From Dehalococcoidia bacterium (GTDB lineage: Bacteria; Chloroflexota; Dehalococcoidia; Dehalococcoidales; JAUYDJ01): a stretch of DNA of 63,069 nucleotides. The stretch is from the NCBI GenBank assembly GCA_020353235.1, contig CP070693.1, forward strand, positions 347,153 to 410,221. The letters run 5' to 3'. This document shows, in pieces, positions 43,019 through 52,337 of the stretch. The notes under the pieces are model-generated. The model did no database searches. It was not told the origin of the DNA and saw nothing but the letters and a program-made list of their open reading frames with translations. The translations under genes and the position numbers were made by a program. Each line of letters begins with the position of its first letter. Position 1 is the stretch's first letter.

Positions 43019-45202
43019 TTATTCCTTTGATTTTGGGGAATTTCTTTTGGCATAGAAAATGGGAATCAGGAGCAGAGCGGCCATTGAGGAGACCACCATG
43101 GCCACCCACATCACCGACGCTGCCTGCATATGAATCCGGAGCGGGGAAAAGAAGAGTACGGAAAGCCCGATGGCTAGGCCAAAGGCGTTAGCCAGCACCG
43201 GCTTGGAGAGGACAATCAGGGCAGAGTCCACCGACTCACTGCGCCCCAGGCTCTGCCGACGGAAATAATAGATGCCGGATATTAAATGAATGGCGTAGTC
43301 CACCCCCACCCCGACCGCGATGGCGGACAGATTGGCGGTCAGCACATTGAGGTGGAAGCCGGTCATGGTCAGCATCCCCATAATGGCAATGATAGTAATC
43401 ACTATCGGTAGCAGGGCGATAAATGCCGCCCGCAATCTCCTTATGGTCAGCAGCAGCATAATGAAAATGAGAAACAGGGCTAAACCTAGGCTCTGGGCCT
43501 GGCTCCGCACCACCAGCCGGTTCATCTCATCAAAAAGCACCGGCATGCCGGTAATAGTTCTGATTGCAGGGTGCTCGGCGACAAAAGCCTCCAGCCGGGC
43601 CATATCCAGGGACTCAAGCTTTTCCGTCCTAATCATCATCCTCAAGCCGTCAGCGGAAGCCCAAGTAGCCAGGTCTTCCTCATCTATCTGCGTCAGCAGC
43701 CTCTGGATAAAGCGCGGGCTTTCGGGATAATCCACCCGGCCGGTCATCATCTCGTTGATACTGCGCACCATATCAAAGAGGGAGACGGCGCTCTCTATGC
43801 CCGGCAGCCTCTCCAGCTCCCGCTCGGCATCCAAAACATCCTCGGCGAGGTTATAATCCCGCAGGGTGTCGATACCCCGCTCGGCAACTATCTCGGCGGT
43901 AAGGGGCAAGGCGCCGCCGAAGTGTTCCTCCACCCGGTTGAAGGTCTGCCTTATCTCCGACCCCTCCCGGAAGAACATCAGTTGGTTGGATACCACCTCA
44001 AGCTTGGGGATATAGGCAGCGGAAACAACCACCAGAACCACAAAGGAGGCAATAATCCACATTCGCCGCCGCGATGCCATCAGCACCAGCCGGGCTAGGT
44101 GGCTTTCCTCAGCGGGGCGGTGGGCGTGGGGTAGTTCGGTTCGGGACAGTATCGCCGGCAGAAAGAAGAGGGAGAGAAAGCCGGCATAGCCAATGCCCAC
44201 GGTGACGAATATCCCCATATGCTGCATCGGTAACAGCTCCGACCAGGTCAGCGAGGCAAAACCGGCCATAGTGGTGATGGTGGTCAGAAAGATGGGCATA
44301 CCCACCAGGCGCAGGGTTTCTATGGTTAGCTGACGGCGGTCGCTGAATTTGGTTGTATTGTCCATATAATGGGTAACATAGTGCAGCCCGTCTGCCGAGC
44401 CCATGACAATGATAAAAATGGGGCTGATGACGGTTACCAGGTTCAGCTTGTAGCCGCACCAGAAGATGGTGCCGAAGGTCCACAGGGCAGCCAGGCCGGC
44501 CGGAATAATTGCCATCAGGGTGAACTTACGGCTACGGATGACGAGATAGAAAACGAACAAAACCAGGATAATGGCGCAGGGCGGTAGTATCCAGAGTATG
44601 CGGACCAGATAGCTCAAGAGGGTATCCTTGATGATTTCGTTACCGGCTAGGGACAGGTTTAAATTTTGTTCACTCCCCACTCGCTCCTTCAGCGCCGCCA
44701 GTACCCGGCCGGTATCAGCCTCTGGCTCCAGGGTAACCACAATGGTTCCCTTGCTATCATCAGTCGACAGAAACTGCTCAGTCAAAAAATACTCGTCGCG
44801 GATGTAGTCCTCTAGGATATCCTGATGGCGGGTGATAAATGTCTCAGTGACCGGCATAACGTTGGTCCGCAGGGGATAGTCATCGGGAATGAAGCTCTCC
44901 ACATTGAGGACGCCGTCAATCCATTCAATATCCTGCTGGAGGCGGAAGACGCCGAGCAGGTTCTCTTCTTCCAGGAGAGAGCTCTCCTGCTCAATGAGCA
45001 CCATAACCGTCTCGCCGACCTGATACTTGGCATTCAACTGGTCATACTCTACCGCCTTGGGGTTGCCGGCGGTAAAGAAGCTGATAAAGTCGGTATCCAG
45101 ACCGAAGCGGAAGAAAGAAGCCAGGGCAACCACATTCACCACAGCCACAAAGATGATAATCAGTCTGGCTCTTCGGTAGACAAAATCACCTATTCTCTCC
45201 AC
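43019..45202 (-). CDS. MMPL/RND-superfamily membrane transporter
   Basis: A 727-residue exporter with the twofold RND layout: a first membrane helix, a large extracytoplasmic loop, a cluster of helices, a second loop and a second cluster (about 12 helices). Motifs include VKLDGADGLHYVTHY-like IVMGSADGLHYVTHYMD and the matching AVGVGVDYAIHLISGIYY in the second half, both holding the charged residues that carry protons. Such proteins export lipids or hopanoids. It starts with GTG and follows mutS by 14 bases; the link to mismatch repair is likely chance. Confidence 0.9.
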   Translation of the reverse strand: MERIGDFVYRRARLIIIFVAVVNVVALASFFRFGLDTDFISFFTAGNPKAVEYDQLNAKYQVGETVMVLIEQESSLLEEENLLGVFRLQQDIEWIDGVLNVESFIPDDYPLRTNVMPVTETFITRHQDILEDYIRDEYFLTEQFLSTDDSKGTIVVTLEPEADTGRVLAALKERVGSEQNLNLSLAGNEIIKDTLLSYLVRILWILPPCAIILVLFVFYLVIRSRKFTLMAIIPAGLAALWTFGTIFWCGYKLNLVTVISPIFIIVMGSADGLHYVTHYMDNTTKFSDRRQLTIETLRLVGMPIFLTTITTMAGFASLTWSELLPMQHMGIFVTVGIGYAGFLSLFFLPAILSRTELPHAHRPAEESHLARLVLMASRRRMWIIASFVVLVVVSAAYIPKLEVVSNQLMFFREGSEIRQTFNRVEEHFGGALPLTAEIVAERGIDTLRDYNLAEDVLDAERELERLPGIESAVSLFDMVRSINEMMTGRVDYPESPRFIQRLLTQIDEEDLATWASADGLRMMIRTEKLESLDMARLEAFVAEHPAIRTITGMPVLFDEMNRLVVRSQAQSLGLALFLIFIMLLLTIRRLRAAFIALLPIVITIIAIMGMLTMTGFHLNVLTANLSAIAVGVGVDYAIHLISGIYYFRRQSLGRSESVDSALIVLSKPVLANAFGLAIGLSVLFFSPLRIHMQAASVMWVAMVVSSMAALLLIPIFYAKRNSPKSKE

Positions 45203-45216
45203 CGTAATAAACCCTT

Positions 45217-47796
45217 TCAGTCCCCGCCCTCTTTCGCCTTCTTCTGCAGCTCATAGAGCTTGTTGATGGCTTCCAGAGGGGAGAGGGAGTCAATATCCAG
45301 CTTCCCAAGCTCTTCAATAAGCGGTGATTTGGGCACGAAGAGCGGCAACTGCGGGGACACCGCCGCCGGGCGCCGGCCCCGGGCCGGGCGTTTTAGTGGT
45401 GCCTTGGTGCTGTCCTCCAGCTCGGCGAGTACCGCCTGGGCCCGCTGCACCACCGACTTGGGCAGTCCGGCCAGCTGAGCCACGTGGATGCCGTAGCTTC
45501 TATCTACCCCGCCGGGCACAATCTTATACAGAAAGATAACCTTGCCCCTTTCCTCAACTACGGACACATTGAAGTTCTTGACCCGGGGCAGGAAGCCAGC
45601 CATCTCGATGAGCTCATGATAGTGGGTGGCAAAGAGGGTCTTGGCCCCCAGTTTAGAGTAGTTGTGGATATACTCCACCACCGCCCGGGCGATCGCCAGA
45701 CCATCGTAGGTGCTGGTGCCCCGCCCGATTTCATCCAGAATGATTAACGAGCGCGGGGTAGCGTTATTCAGGATATTGGCCGTCTCCACCATCTCCACCA
45801 TAAAGGTAGACTGACCGGCGGCAATATCCTCCCCAGCCCCGATGCGGGTAAAGACGCGGTCCACCAGCCCGATGGTGGCTGAATTGGCCGGGACAAAGCT
45901 CCCCATCTGTGCCAGCAGCACAATCAAAGCAACCTGCCTGAGGTAGGTTGACTTCCCCGACATATTGGGGCCGGTGAGCACAATAAGCTGGGTATCATCG
46001 TTGGCCAGATAGGCGTCATTGGGCACAAAGCTGATGTCTGGATTTCTCTCCACCACCGGGTGGCGCCCCTGGCTGATGATTATCTTATTATCATTATTGA
46101 GCTCGGGGCTGACATAGTTGTAGCGCACCGCTACCTCAGCCAGACTGGCCAAGACGTCCAGAGCGGCTAAAGCCTGCGCCACCGCCAAAATACGCTCGCT
46201 GACGGTGGCTACCTGTCGGCACACCCGCTGAAAGATACTGGCTTCAAGCTGGCTCATTCTCTCCTGGGCGTTGAGAATCAATGATTCATACTCTTTCAGC
46301 TCCGGGGTGAAGAAGCGCTCGCCGCCGACCAGGGTCTGCTTCCGGATATAGTGCGCGGGCACCTGAGGCAGGTTGGGCTTGGAGACCTCAATATAGTAGC
46401 CGAAAACACGGTTATAGCCGACCTTGAGCGACTTAATCCCGGTCCGTTCCCGCTCGTCACGCTCCAGATTGGCTAGATACTGCCGGGCATTCTTGGTCAC
46501 CAGGCGCAGCTTGTCCAGCTCCTCATCAAAGCCAGGCCTGATTACCCCACCCTCATCCAGGCTGGACGGGGGCGATTCCACCAGCGCATCGCTGATTAAA
46601 TCAACTACATCCTGACGCGGCTTGAGTTCTTCTTTGAGCCAGGCCAGAACCTTAGTGTCAAGCAAAACCGTCAGCCTGGGGATAGCCTCCAGGCCATGCT
46701 TCAGGCTGATCAGCTCGCGGGGGGTGGCCATATTGCTCCGCACCCGGTTAATCAGCCGCTCCAGGTCAGCCACCTCCCCCAGCCGGGAGATGACCTCACT
46801 GCGGGGCATGGTGTTCGCCACCAGCCAACCAATGGCATCCTGCCGGCGCTTTAGCTCTGTTATGTCAAGTAATGGCTGGCTCAGCCACCGCTTGAGCAGC
46901 CTGCCCCCCATGGCCGTCTTGGTCAGGTCAATCACCGACAGGAGCGAGCCACCGGCTGCCCCCGAGCGACCTCCCCTAAATAGCTCTAGGTTGCGCTGGG
47001 TCTGCTCGTCAAGAGCCATAAAATTATCCGCCGAATAAGTAGTGAGGCGGGTCAGCTGGCCCAGCACTGCTTTTTGCGTTTCCCGAATATAATGAATAAC
47101 GCCCCCGGCCGCCCCTACCGCCAGCGGCCGGTTAGCACAGCCGTAGCCGTCAAGGGTAGCCACCCCAAAGTGGTCAAGCAGGGCTTGCCCGGCAAATTCA
47201 GGCTCAAAGTGGTAATCGTCAAGGCGGGTTACCGGCACGGCGATATTAAAAGCCGATAGCTCGGCGCTATCGGCGGTGATAATCTCGGTCGGCTTGAGCC
47301 GCTCTATTTCTGAAATGGCCCGCTCCAGAGGCAACTGGGTGGTGGCAAACTCACTAGTGGTGATGTCAACATAGGCCATCCCCACCTCCCCTTCCCCCGG
47401 GACCAGGCTGAGCAGGTAGTTATTCGCCTTGCTGTCGAGCAGGCTGGGCTCAACCACCGTGCCCGGGGTGACCACCCGCACCACATCCCGCTCCACCAGC
47501 CCCTTGGTCTCACCGGGTCGGGTTACCTGCTCGCAGATAGCCACCTTATAGCCCCGGTTAATTAATCTGGCCAGGTAGTTGTCCAGAGCATGGTACGGGA
47601 TGCCGGCCAGAGGCACCCGGTGACCCTTCCCCATTTCCCTAGAGGTGAGCACAATCTCCAGCTCGCGGGAGGTAATCTTGGCATCGTCATCAAAGGTCTC
47701 GTAGAAGTCGCCCAAACGAAAGAGGACAATTGCCTGGGGATACTGGCGTTTAATCCTGAGGTACTGCTGACGTATCGGGGTCATACCGGTGCTCAT
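45217..47796 (-). CDS. mutS: DNA mismatch repair protein MutS
   Basis: An 859-residue MutS with all domains in order: mismatch-binding domain (FRLGDFYETF, with the Phe-x-Glu that stacks on the mismatch), connector, core and lever, clamp, and the ATPase with Walker A TGPNMSGKSTYLRQ and a LDEIGRGTST Walker B. Length is normal. No MutL gene is beside it. The gene precedes the MMPL gene on the same strand. Confidence 0.96.
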   Translation of the reverse strand: MSTGMTPIRQQYLRIKRQYPQAIVLFRLGDFYETFDDDAKITSRELEIVLTSREMGKGHRVPLAGIPYHALDNYLARLINRGYKVAICEQVTRPGETKGLVERDVVRVVTPGTVVEPSLLDSKANNYLLSLVPGEGEVGMAYVDITTSEFATTQLPLERAISEIERLKPTEIITADSAELSAFNIAVPVTRLDDYHFEPEFAGQALLDHFGVATLDGYGCANRPLAVGAAGGVIHYIRETQKAVLGQLTRLTTYSADNFMALDEQTQRNLELFRGGRSGAAGGSLLSVIDLTKTAMGGRLLKRWLSQPLLDITELKRRQDAIGWLVANTMPRSEVISRLGEVADLERLINRVRSNMATPRELISLKHGLEAIPRLTVLLDTKVLAWLKEELKPRQDVVDLISDALVESPPSSLDEGGVIRPGFDEELDKLRLVTKNARQYLANLERDERERTGIKSLKVGYNRVFGYYIEVSKPNLPQVPAHYIRKQTLVGGERFFTPELKEYESLILNAQERMSQLEASIFQRVCRQVATVSERILAVAQALAALDVLASLAEVAVRYNYVSPELNNDNKIIISQGRHPVVERNPDISFVPNDAYLANDDTQLIVLTGPNMSGKSTYLRQVALIVLLAQMGSFVPANSATIGLVDRVFTRIGAGEDIAAGQSTFMVEMVETANILNNATPRSLIILDEIGRGTSTYDGLAIARAVVEYIHNYSKLGAKTLFATHYHELIEMAGFLPRVKNFNVSVVEERGKVIFLYKIVPGGVDRSYGIHVAQLAGLPKSVVQRAQAVLAELEDSTKAPLKRPARGRRPAAVSPQLPLFVPKSPLIEELGKLDIDSLSPLEAINKLYELQKKAKEGGD

Positions 47797-47904
47797 TTCA
47801 AGCCCATTCTACTAGAGTTTTAGGGCAAAGAAAAGGAGTCTGTAATCTATTAAACTATATTGCCCTGCTTCGCTTAGCGTGCTAAAATCAGCCCAATAGC
47901 CATC

Positions 47905-48174
47905 ATGAACAAGCATAACACCACCCCTCCCAACGAGCTGAGCCTGCGCCACCTGACGGTGGATGAGGCGCTGTTCCGACTGGACAGATACCTGAATGAC
48001 GCCTTTATGGCCGGCCTGTATCAGGTCAGGATTGTCCACGGCAAAGGGACGGGGACACTGCGGCAGGCAGTGCACCGGGTGCTTCGCCGCCATTCGCTGG
48101 TCAAGTCCTTCCGGCTGGGTGTCTACGGCGAGGGGGAGGCGGGAGTGACCGTGGTCAAGCTGGTCCGGAGGTAG
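47905..48174 (+). CDS. Stand-alone Smr domain protein
   Basis: An 89-residue Smr (small MutS-related) protein: LSLRHLTVDEALFRLDRYLN, QVRIVHGKGTGTLRQAVH and VVKLV. The HGKGTG motif is the signature of the nicking/DNA-binding Smr fold, normally found at the C-terminus of MutS2. Here it is an independent gene divergent from mutS. It may act in recombination or ribosome rescue. It leads into the tRNA-His gene. Confidence 0.85.
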   Translation: MNKHNTTPPNELSLRHLTVDEALFRLDRYLNDAFMAGLYQVRIVHGKGTGTLRQAVHRVLRRHSLVKSFRLGVYGEGEAGVTVVKLVRR

Positions 48175-48227
48175 CCGGTTTCATTGAACAAGCCAAGCCT
48201 TTTAAGATATAATTATTTTAATATTGT

Positions 48228-48305
48228 GGTGAGTGTAGCCCAGTGGTTTAAGGCGCCAGGTTGTGGCCCTGGAGAACGAGGGTTCGAATCCCTCCACTCA
48301 CCCCA
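48228..48305 (+). tRNA. tRNA-His (anticodon GTG)
   Basis: Acceptor GTGAGTG pairs with CACTCAC, and the extra G at -1 pairs with C73, the mark of histidine tRNA. Anticodon loop TTGTGGC. CCA is encoded. Confidence 0.95.
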
Positions 48306-48313
48306 TTTATTTA

Positions 48314-48389
48314 GCGCCTATAGCTCAGCGGACAGAGCATCGGTCTTCGGAACCGAGGGTCGTGGGTTCGAATCCCTCTAGGCGCGCCA
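48314..48389 (+). tRNA. tRNA-Arg (anticodon TCG)
   Basis: Acceptor GCGCCTA pairs with TAGGCGC, then G and CCA. Anticodon loop CTTCGGA between TCGGT and ACCGA. Eight bases after tRNA-His and directly before the diaphorase operon. Confidence 0.95.
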
Positions 48390-48396
48390 TATTGAA

Positions 48397-49086
48397 ATGA
48401 AAAAGGTAAATATTACCCTAAATGGTCGCCGGCTAAGCGGCCCCGAGGGCATGACCATCCTTGAGCTCGCCCAGGAAAACGGCATTGATATCCCCACCCT
48501 TTGCTATCGACCAGAACTGACCCCTATCGGGGCCTGCCGTATCTGTGTGGTTGAAGTAGCCGGCGTCCCGACCCTGGTCGGTGCCTGCCACACCCCGATA
48601 AGTGAGGGCATGGTCATTCACACCCACTCGCCCAAGGTCCGGGCAGCGCGCCGGGCGATAGTCGAGCTACTGCTAGCGAGCCACCCTGACTCCTGCCTTA
48701 TCTGTGACCAGGCCAACATCTGCGAACTGCGCCAGATTGCCGCTGACCTGGAGGTGGGGCTGTCCCGCTTCAGGTCAAGAAAGCGCTACTACCCGATAGA
48801 GGACGTCAGCCCCGATATTGTCCGCGATTTGTCCAAGTGTATTCTATGCCGGCGCTGCGTCAGAGCCTGCCGTGAAATCGCCGGGCAGGACGTATTGAGC
48901 GTCGCCCACCGCGGCTTTGGCGCCAAGATAGTGGTCGATACCGACCAGCCGTTAAACAAAGATGTCTGCCGGGACTGCGATGTATGCATCTCCATATGCC
49001 CCACCGGGGCGCTAAGGCGACCAAAACGAATCACCGAAGAAAAGAAGGGCAAGCCTTTAGTTATCAGCGAGGAGAAAGGTGAGTAA
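48397..49086 (+). CDS. NuoG/HoxU-like iron-sulfur subunit
   Basis: A 229-residue protein: a plant-type 2Fe-2S domain with CYRPELTPIGACRICVVEV, then the His-Cys 4Fe-4S motif (HPDSCLICDQANIC), then two 4Fe-4S motifs (CILCRRCVRAC and CRDCDVCISICPTG). This is the N-terminal module of NuoG, also found as HoxU in bidirectional hydrogenases; there is no molybdopterin part. It would pass electrons from the NuoF-like NADH site to the MetV/MetF reductase encoded downstream. It follows tRNA-Arg by seven bases and overlaps the next gene by eight. Confidence 0.9.
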   Translation: MKKVNITLNGRRLSGPEGMTILELAQENGIDIPTLCYRPELTPIGACRICVVEVAGVPTLVGACHTPISEGMVIHTHSPKVRAARRAIVELLLASHPDSCLICDQANICELRQIAADLEVGLSRFRSRKRYYPIEDVSPDIVRDLSKCILCRRCVRACREIAGQDVLSVAHRGFGAKIVVDTDQPLNKDVCRDCDVCISICPTGALRRPKRITEEKKGKPLVISEEKGE

Positions 49087-49507
49087 AGTTCAAGAGACCA
49101 AGCAGACAGACCTGCTTGAGCGCCTGAAGCAGGCACAGCACAGATACGGCTACCTATCTGAGAAAACCATCGCCCGCATCGCCAAAGCCCTGGATATGCC
49201 GATTGGTGAGGCCTACGGCGTCGCCACCTTCTATTCTTTCCTGGACACCAAACCACAGGGCAGGAACATAATCCGGGTCTGCAAGAGCCTGCCCTGCTTT
49301 CTGAAAGACTACCAGATGATAACAGATAGCATTGAAGGCGAGATAGGCATCAAGCCGGGTGAGACCACCCCCGATGGGCGGTTTTCTTTTCAGCTGACCA
49401 ACTGCATCGGTGCCTGCGATAAGGCGCCGGCGATAATGATAAACAGCGATGTCCATTCTGATCTAACACCGGATAAAATAGCCCAGATTCTGCGGGCATA
49501 TAAGTAG
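49079..49507 (+). CDS. NuoE-like 2Fe-2S subunit
   Basis: A 142-residue thioredoxin-fold protein with the four ligands of a 2Fe-2S cluster: CKSLPC and CIGAC. It matches NuoE/HoxE. The start is a GTG overlapping the previous gene, and the gene is 11 bases from the NuoF-like gene. It forms the diaphorase heterotrimer with its neighbours. Confidence 0.92.
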   Translation: MSKVQETKQTDLLERLKQAQHRYGYLSEKTIARIAKALDMPIGEAYGVATFYSFLDTKPQGRNIIRVCKSLPCFLKDYQMITDSIEGEIGIKPGETTPDGRFSFQLTNCIGACDKAPAIMINSDVHSDLTPDKIAQILRAYK

Positions 49508-49518
49508 GAGAAAGTTAC

Positions 49519-50730
49519 TTGCCGGAGAAGAAAGTAGTCTTAAGAAATTGCCGGGTTATTGACCCCAGGCAGATAGATAGCTACCTCGCCCGGGACGGGT
49601 TCCAAGCGCTGAAAAAAGCCCGCGATGAGATGACCCCGGAGCAGGTAATCGCCGAGGTGAAAGCGTCCGGCCTGCGCGGGCGGGGCGGGGCCGGCTTTCC
49701 CTGCGGCTTGAAGTGGGAGCTGGCTCGAAAATCCCAAGAGGCTGAGAAGTATATTATCGCCAACGCCGACGAGGGAGAGATGGGTACTTTTAAGGACCGC
49801 TATATACTAGAAAACGACCCCTTCAGCCTCATTGAAGCCCTGGCTATTGCCGGCTATGCCGTTGGCGCCGAGAAAGGCTACATCTATCTCCGCGCCGAGT
49901 ATCATAATCTGCTTGATTTGCTAACCAACGCCATTAAACAGGCGAAACAAAAGGGGCGGCTGGACTTTGATATTGAGCTCCGAGAAGGGGCCGGCGCCTA
50001 TGTCTGCGGTGAGGAAACGGCGCTAATGGATTCTATCGAAGGTAAGCGGGGCGAGATTCGCTACCGTCCCCCCTACCCCCCGACTAAAGGGCTATGGCAG
50101 CGACCGACCGTCATCAATAATGTGGAAACGCTGATGAATATTCCCCCCATTATCCTCAACGGCGCCGGGTGGTTCTCTAAGATGGGCACCGCCGAAAGCA
50201 AGGGCACCAAGGTCTTCTCGGTAAGCGGTGATGTCAACAAACCGGGGGTATATGAACTGGTCATGGGCAGCTCGCTGCGGGAACTGGTGGCAGCACTGGC
50301 TCAGGCGGAAAGAGTCAGGATGGTTCAGGTGGGCGGGGCTGGCGGACGGATTCTACCCTATGCTATGATAGATACTTCGCTTGCTTATGAAAGCGTTCTC
50401 GGTGCCGGGGCGGTTATCGTGCTGGATGAAAGCCGGGACGCTATTGATGTTGTTTATAAGAGCCTAGAGTTTATGGCTGAAGAAAGCTGCGGCAAGTGTG
50501 CTCCCTGCCGTGAGGGAACGGAAGTGATGATGGAAATAATAGGCAGATTTTGGCGAGGCGAAGGCGAGGCAAGAGACCTCAAGATACTACCCGAGCTGGC
50601 TGAGGTGATGAGGCTCGCCTCCCTCTGCGGTCTGGGGCAGACCACCCCCACCCCGGTGATAGACAGCCTGCAGTACTTCAGCGGCGATTATCAGAATAAA
50701 ATCGGCGCCAAAGGCGGTGCCAGAGTATGA
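49519..50730 (+). CDS. NuoF-like flavoprotein (NADH-binding) subunit
   Basis: A 403-residue NuoF homologue with NAD-binding GRGGAGFPCGLKWE, FMN-binding ANADEGEMGTFKDR and EGAGAYVCGEETALMDSIEGKRG, and the C-terminal 4Fe-4S motif SCGKCAPCREGT with a fourth Cys further on. It lacks the N-terminal NuoE-like and C-terminal ferredoxin domains present in bifurcating hydrogenase subunits such as HydB. It would oxidise NADH (or NADPH). The start is TTG. Four-base overlap with MetV. Confidence 0.93.
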   Translation: MPEKKVVLRNCRVIDPRQIDSYLARDGFQALKKARDEMTPEQVIAEVKASGLRGRGGAGFPCGLKWELARKSQEAEKYIIANADEGEMGTFKDRYILENDPFSLIEALAIAGYAVGAEKGYIYLRAEYHNLLDLLTNAIKQAKQKGRLDFDIELREGAGAYVCGEETALMDSIEGKRGEIRYRPPYPPTKGLWQRPTVINNVETLMNIPPIILNGAGWFSKMGTAESKGTKVFSVSGDVNKPGVYELVMGSSLRELVAALAQAERVRMVQVGGAGGRILPYAMIDTSLAYESVLGAGAVIVLDESRDAIDVVYKSLEFMAEESCGKCAPCREGTEVMMEIIGRFWRGEGEARDLKILPELAEVMRLASLCGLGQTTPTPVIDSLQYFSGDYQNKIGAKGGARV

Positions 50731-51407
50731 AATCGATTACCCGGTCAAAACCACTGGAAGAGATCAAGCAGCGCCTGGCTAAATGCCGGCAGGTCTATCT
50801 CATTGGCTGTGGTACCTGCGCCACCATGTGCCGCACCGGGGGCAAGTCCGAGGTACTGGATATGAAGCAGAAACTGGCAGCCGCCGGCAAGAAGGTCACC
50901 GGCTGGATGGTAATCCCAACCGCCTGCGATGTGCTTACCCGGGACGCCCTGAAAGAGAACGCTAAAGAAATTGCCGCCGCTGACTGTATTCTGGTGATGA
51001 CCTGTGCCTTCGGCGTGCAAACGGTAGCCCGCTATGCCGAAAAGTCAGTCTATGCAGCAGTGGACACCCTATTTATCGGCACCGAGGAGACACCGGGTGA
51101 ATTCATTGAAGCCTGCCTGCAGTGCGGCGGTTGTGTTCTGGGACAGACGGCGGGCATATGCCCCCTGGTCAGGTGTGCCAAGGGCTTGCTCAACGGGCCC
51201 TGTGGCGGATCAGTGGACGGCAAGTGCGAGGTATCACCCGATATTGCCTGTGCCTGGCAGATGATTTACGACCGTCTGGCAGCTACAGGGCGGCTGGACG
51301 AACTGGAGGAGATTGAGCCAGCCAAAGACTGGAGCACCAGCCTCAGCGGTGGGCCACGCCAGATAACCATAGAGGATACTGAAGAGAAGACGGAATCTCA
51401 GGATTAG
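50727..51407 (+). CDS. metV: MetV, methylenetetrahydrofolate reductase partner subunit
   Basis: A 226-residue iron-sulfur/zinc subunit of the acetogen-type reductase. Cysteine motifs are GCGTCATMC, TACD, MTCAFG and CLQCGGCVLGQTAGICPLVRCAKG, with NGPCGG near the end. MetV sits with MetF in Wood-Ljungdahl bacteria and links it to an electron-donating module. It is next to the NuoF-like gene (four-base overlap) and the MetF gene (12-base gap), which supports a shared complex. Confidence 0.9.
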   Translation: MKSITRSKPLEEIKQRLAKCRQVYLIGCGTCATMCRTGGKSEVLDMKQKLAAAGKKVTGWMVIPTACDVLTRDALKENAKEIAAADCILVMTCAFGVQTVARYAEKSVYAAVDTLFIGTEETPGEFIEACLQCGGCVLGQTAGICPLVRCAKGLLNGPCGGSVDGKCEVSPDIACAWQMIYDRLAATGRLDELEEIEPAKDWSTSLSGGPRQITIEDTEEKTESQD

Positions 51408-51419
51408 TCGGCAAGAAAG

Positions 51420-52337
51420 ATGAAAGCAGGCACTAATTTAGAAAAAATATTAGCCAGCGGTAAGTTCGCCGTTACCGTTGAGGCTGGTCCCCCCAAGGGG
51501 ACCAATCCCGAGGTTATTCAGAAGAAGGGTAACCTGCTCTGCCAGTACTGCGACGCGGTCAATGTCACCGATAATCAGACTGCCATCGTGCGTATGTCCA
51601 GCCTAGCCAGCTGCCTGCTTTTGAAGCAGATGGGGGTTGAGCCGGTAATGCAGATGGCCACCCGGGATAGAAACAGAATCGCCCTGCAAAGTGATGTGCT
51701 CGGGGCGGTAGCCTGGGGCATCGGCAATATTCTCTGCCTCTCCGGTGACCACCCCAAGCTGGGCAACCACCCCCAGTCCAAGGCAGTCTTTGATATTGAC
51801 TCGGTACAGTTAATTCAGGTTCTAAAAAACATGCGCGATGAGCATAAATTTATCAATGGTGATGAGATATCGGGGGAGGTGCCCCTGTTTATCGGCGCGG
51901 TGGCTAATCCCTTTGCCGACCCCTTTGAAGTAAGGGTGCCCCGGCTCGCCAAAAAGATTAAGGCCGGCGCTGATTTTATCCAGACCCAAGCGGTGTTTGA
52001 TGTCAGCCGGTTTGCCCAATGGATGAAAATAATTACCGAGCGCGGCCTGGATGAAGAAACCCACATTCTGGCCGGCATAATCCCCATCCGCTCAGCCGGC
52101 ATGGTGCGCTATATGAAAAACAACGTTTCCGGGGTAAATATCCCCGATGATATCATCACCCGCATGGAAAAGGCTGAGGATGCCGAGGCAGAAGGGGTTA
52201 AAATCGCCCTGGAGCTTATCGCTAAAGTAAAGGAAATCCCCGGCGTGCACGGCATTCATGTTATGGCGGTTGGCTGGGAGAAAAAGGTACCCGAAATCAT
52301 TGAGCGGGCTGGATTATTACCCCGGCCTGTATTATAA
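51420..52337 (+). CDS. metF: 5,10-methylenetetrahydrofolate reductase
   Basis: A 305-residue TIM-barrel flavoenzyme. Conserved segments include TVEAGPPKGTN (Glu acid), NVTDNQTAIVRMSS, GVEPVMQMATRDRN, ILCLSGDHP and AGADFIQTQAVFD. It reduces methylene- to methyl-tetrahydrofolate. Its start is ATG. Its stop overlaps the radical-SAM gene by one base. Confidence 0.93.
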   Translation: MKAGTNLEKILASGKFAVTVEAGPPKGTNPEVIQKKGNLLCQYCDAVNVTDNQTAIVRMSSLASCLLLKQMGVEPVMQMATRDRNRIALQSDVLGAVAWGIGNILCLSGDHPKLGNHPQSKAVFDIDSVQLIQVLKNMRDEHKFINGDEISGEVPLFIGAVANPFADPFEVRVPRLAKKIKAGADFIQTQAVFDVSRFAQWMKIITERGLDEETHILAGIIPIRSAGMVRYMKNNVSGVNIPDDIITRMEKAEDAEAEGVKIALELIAKVKEIPGVHGIHVMAVGWEKKVPEIIERAGLLPRPVL

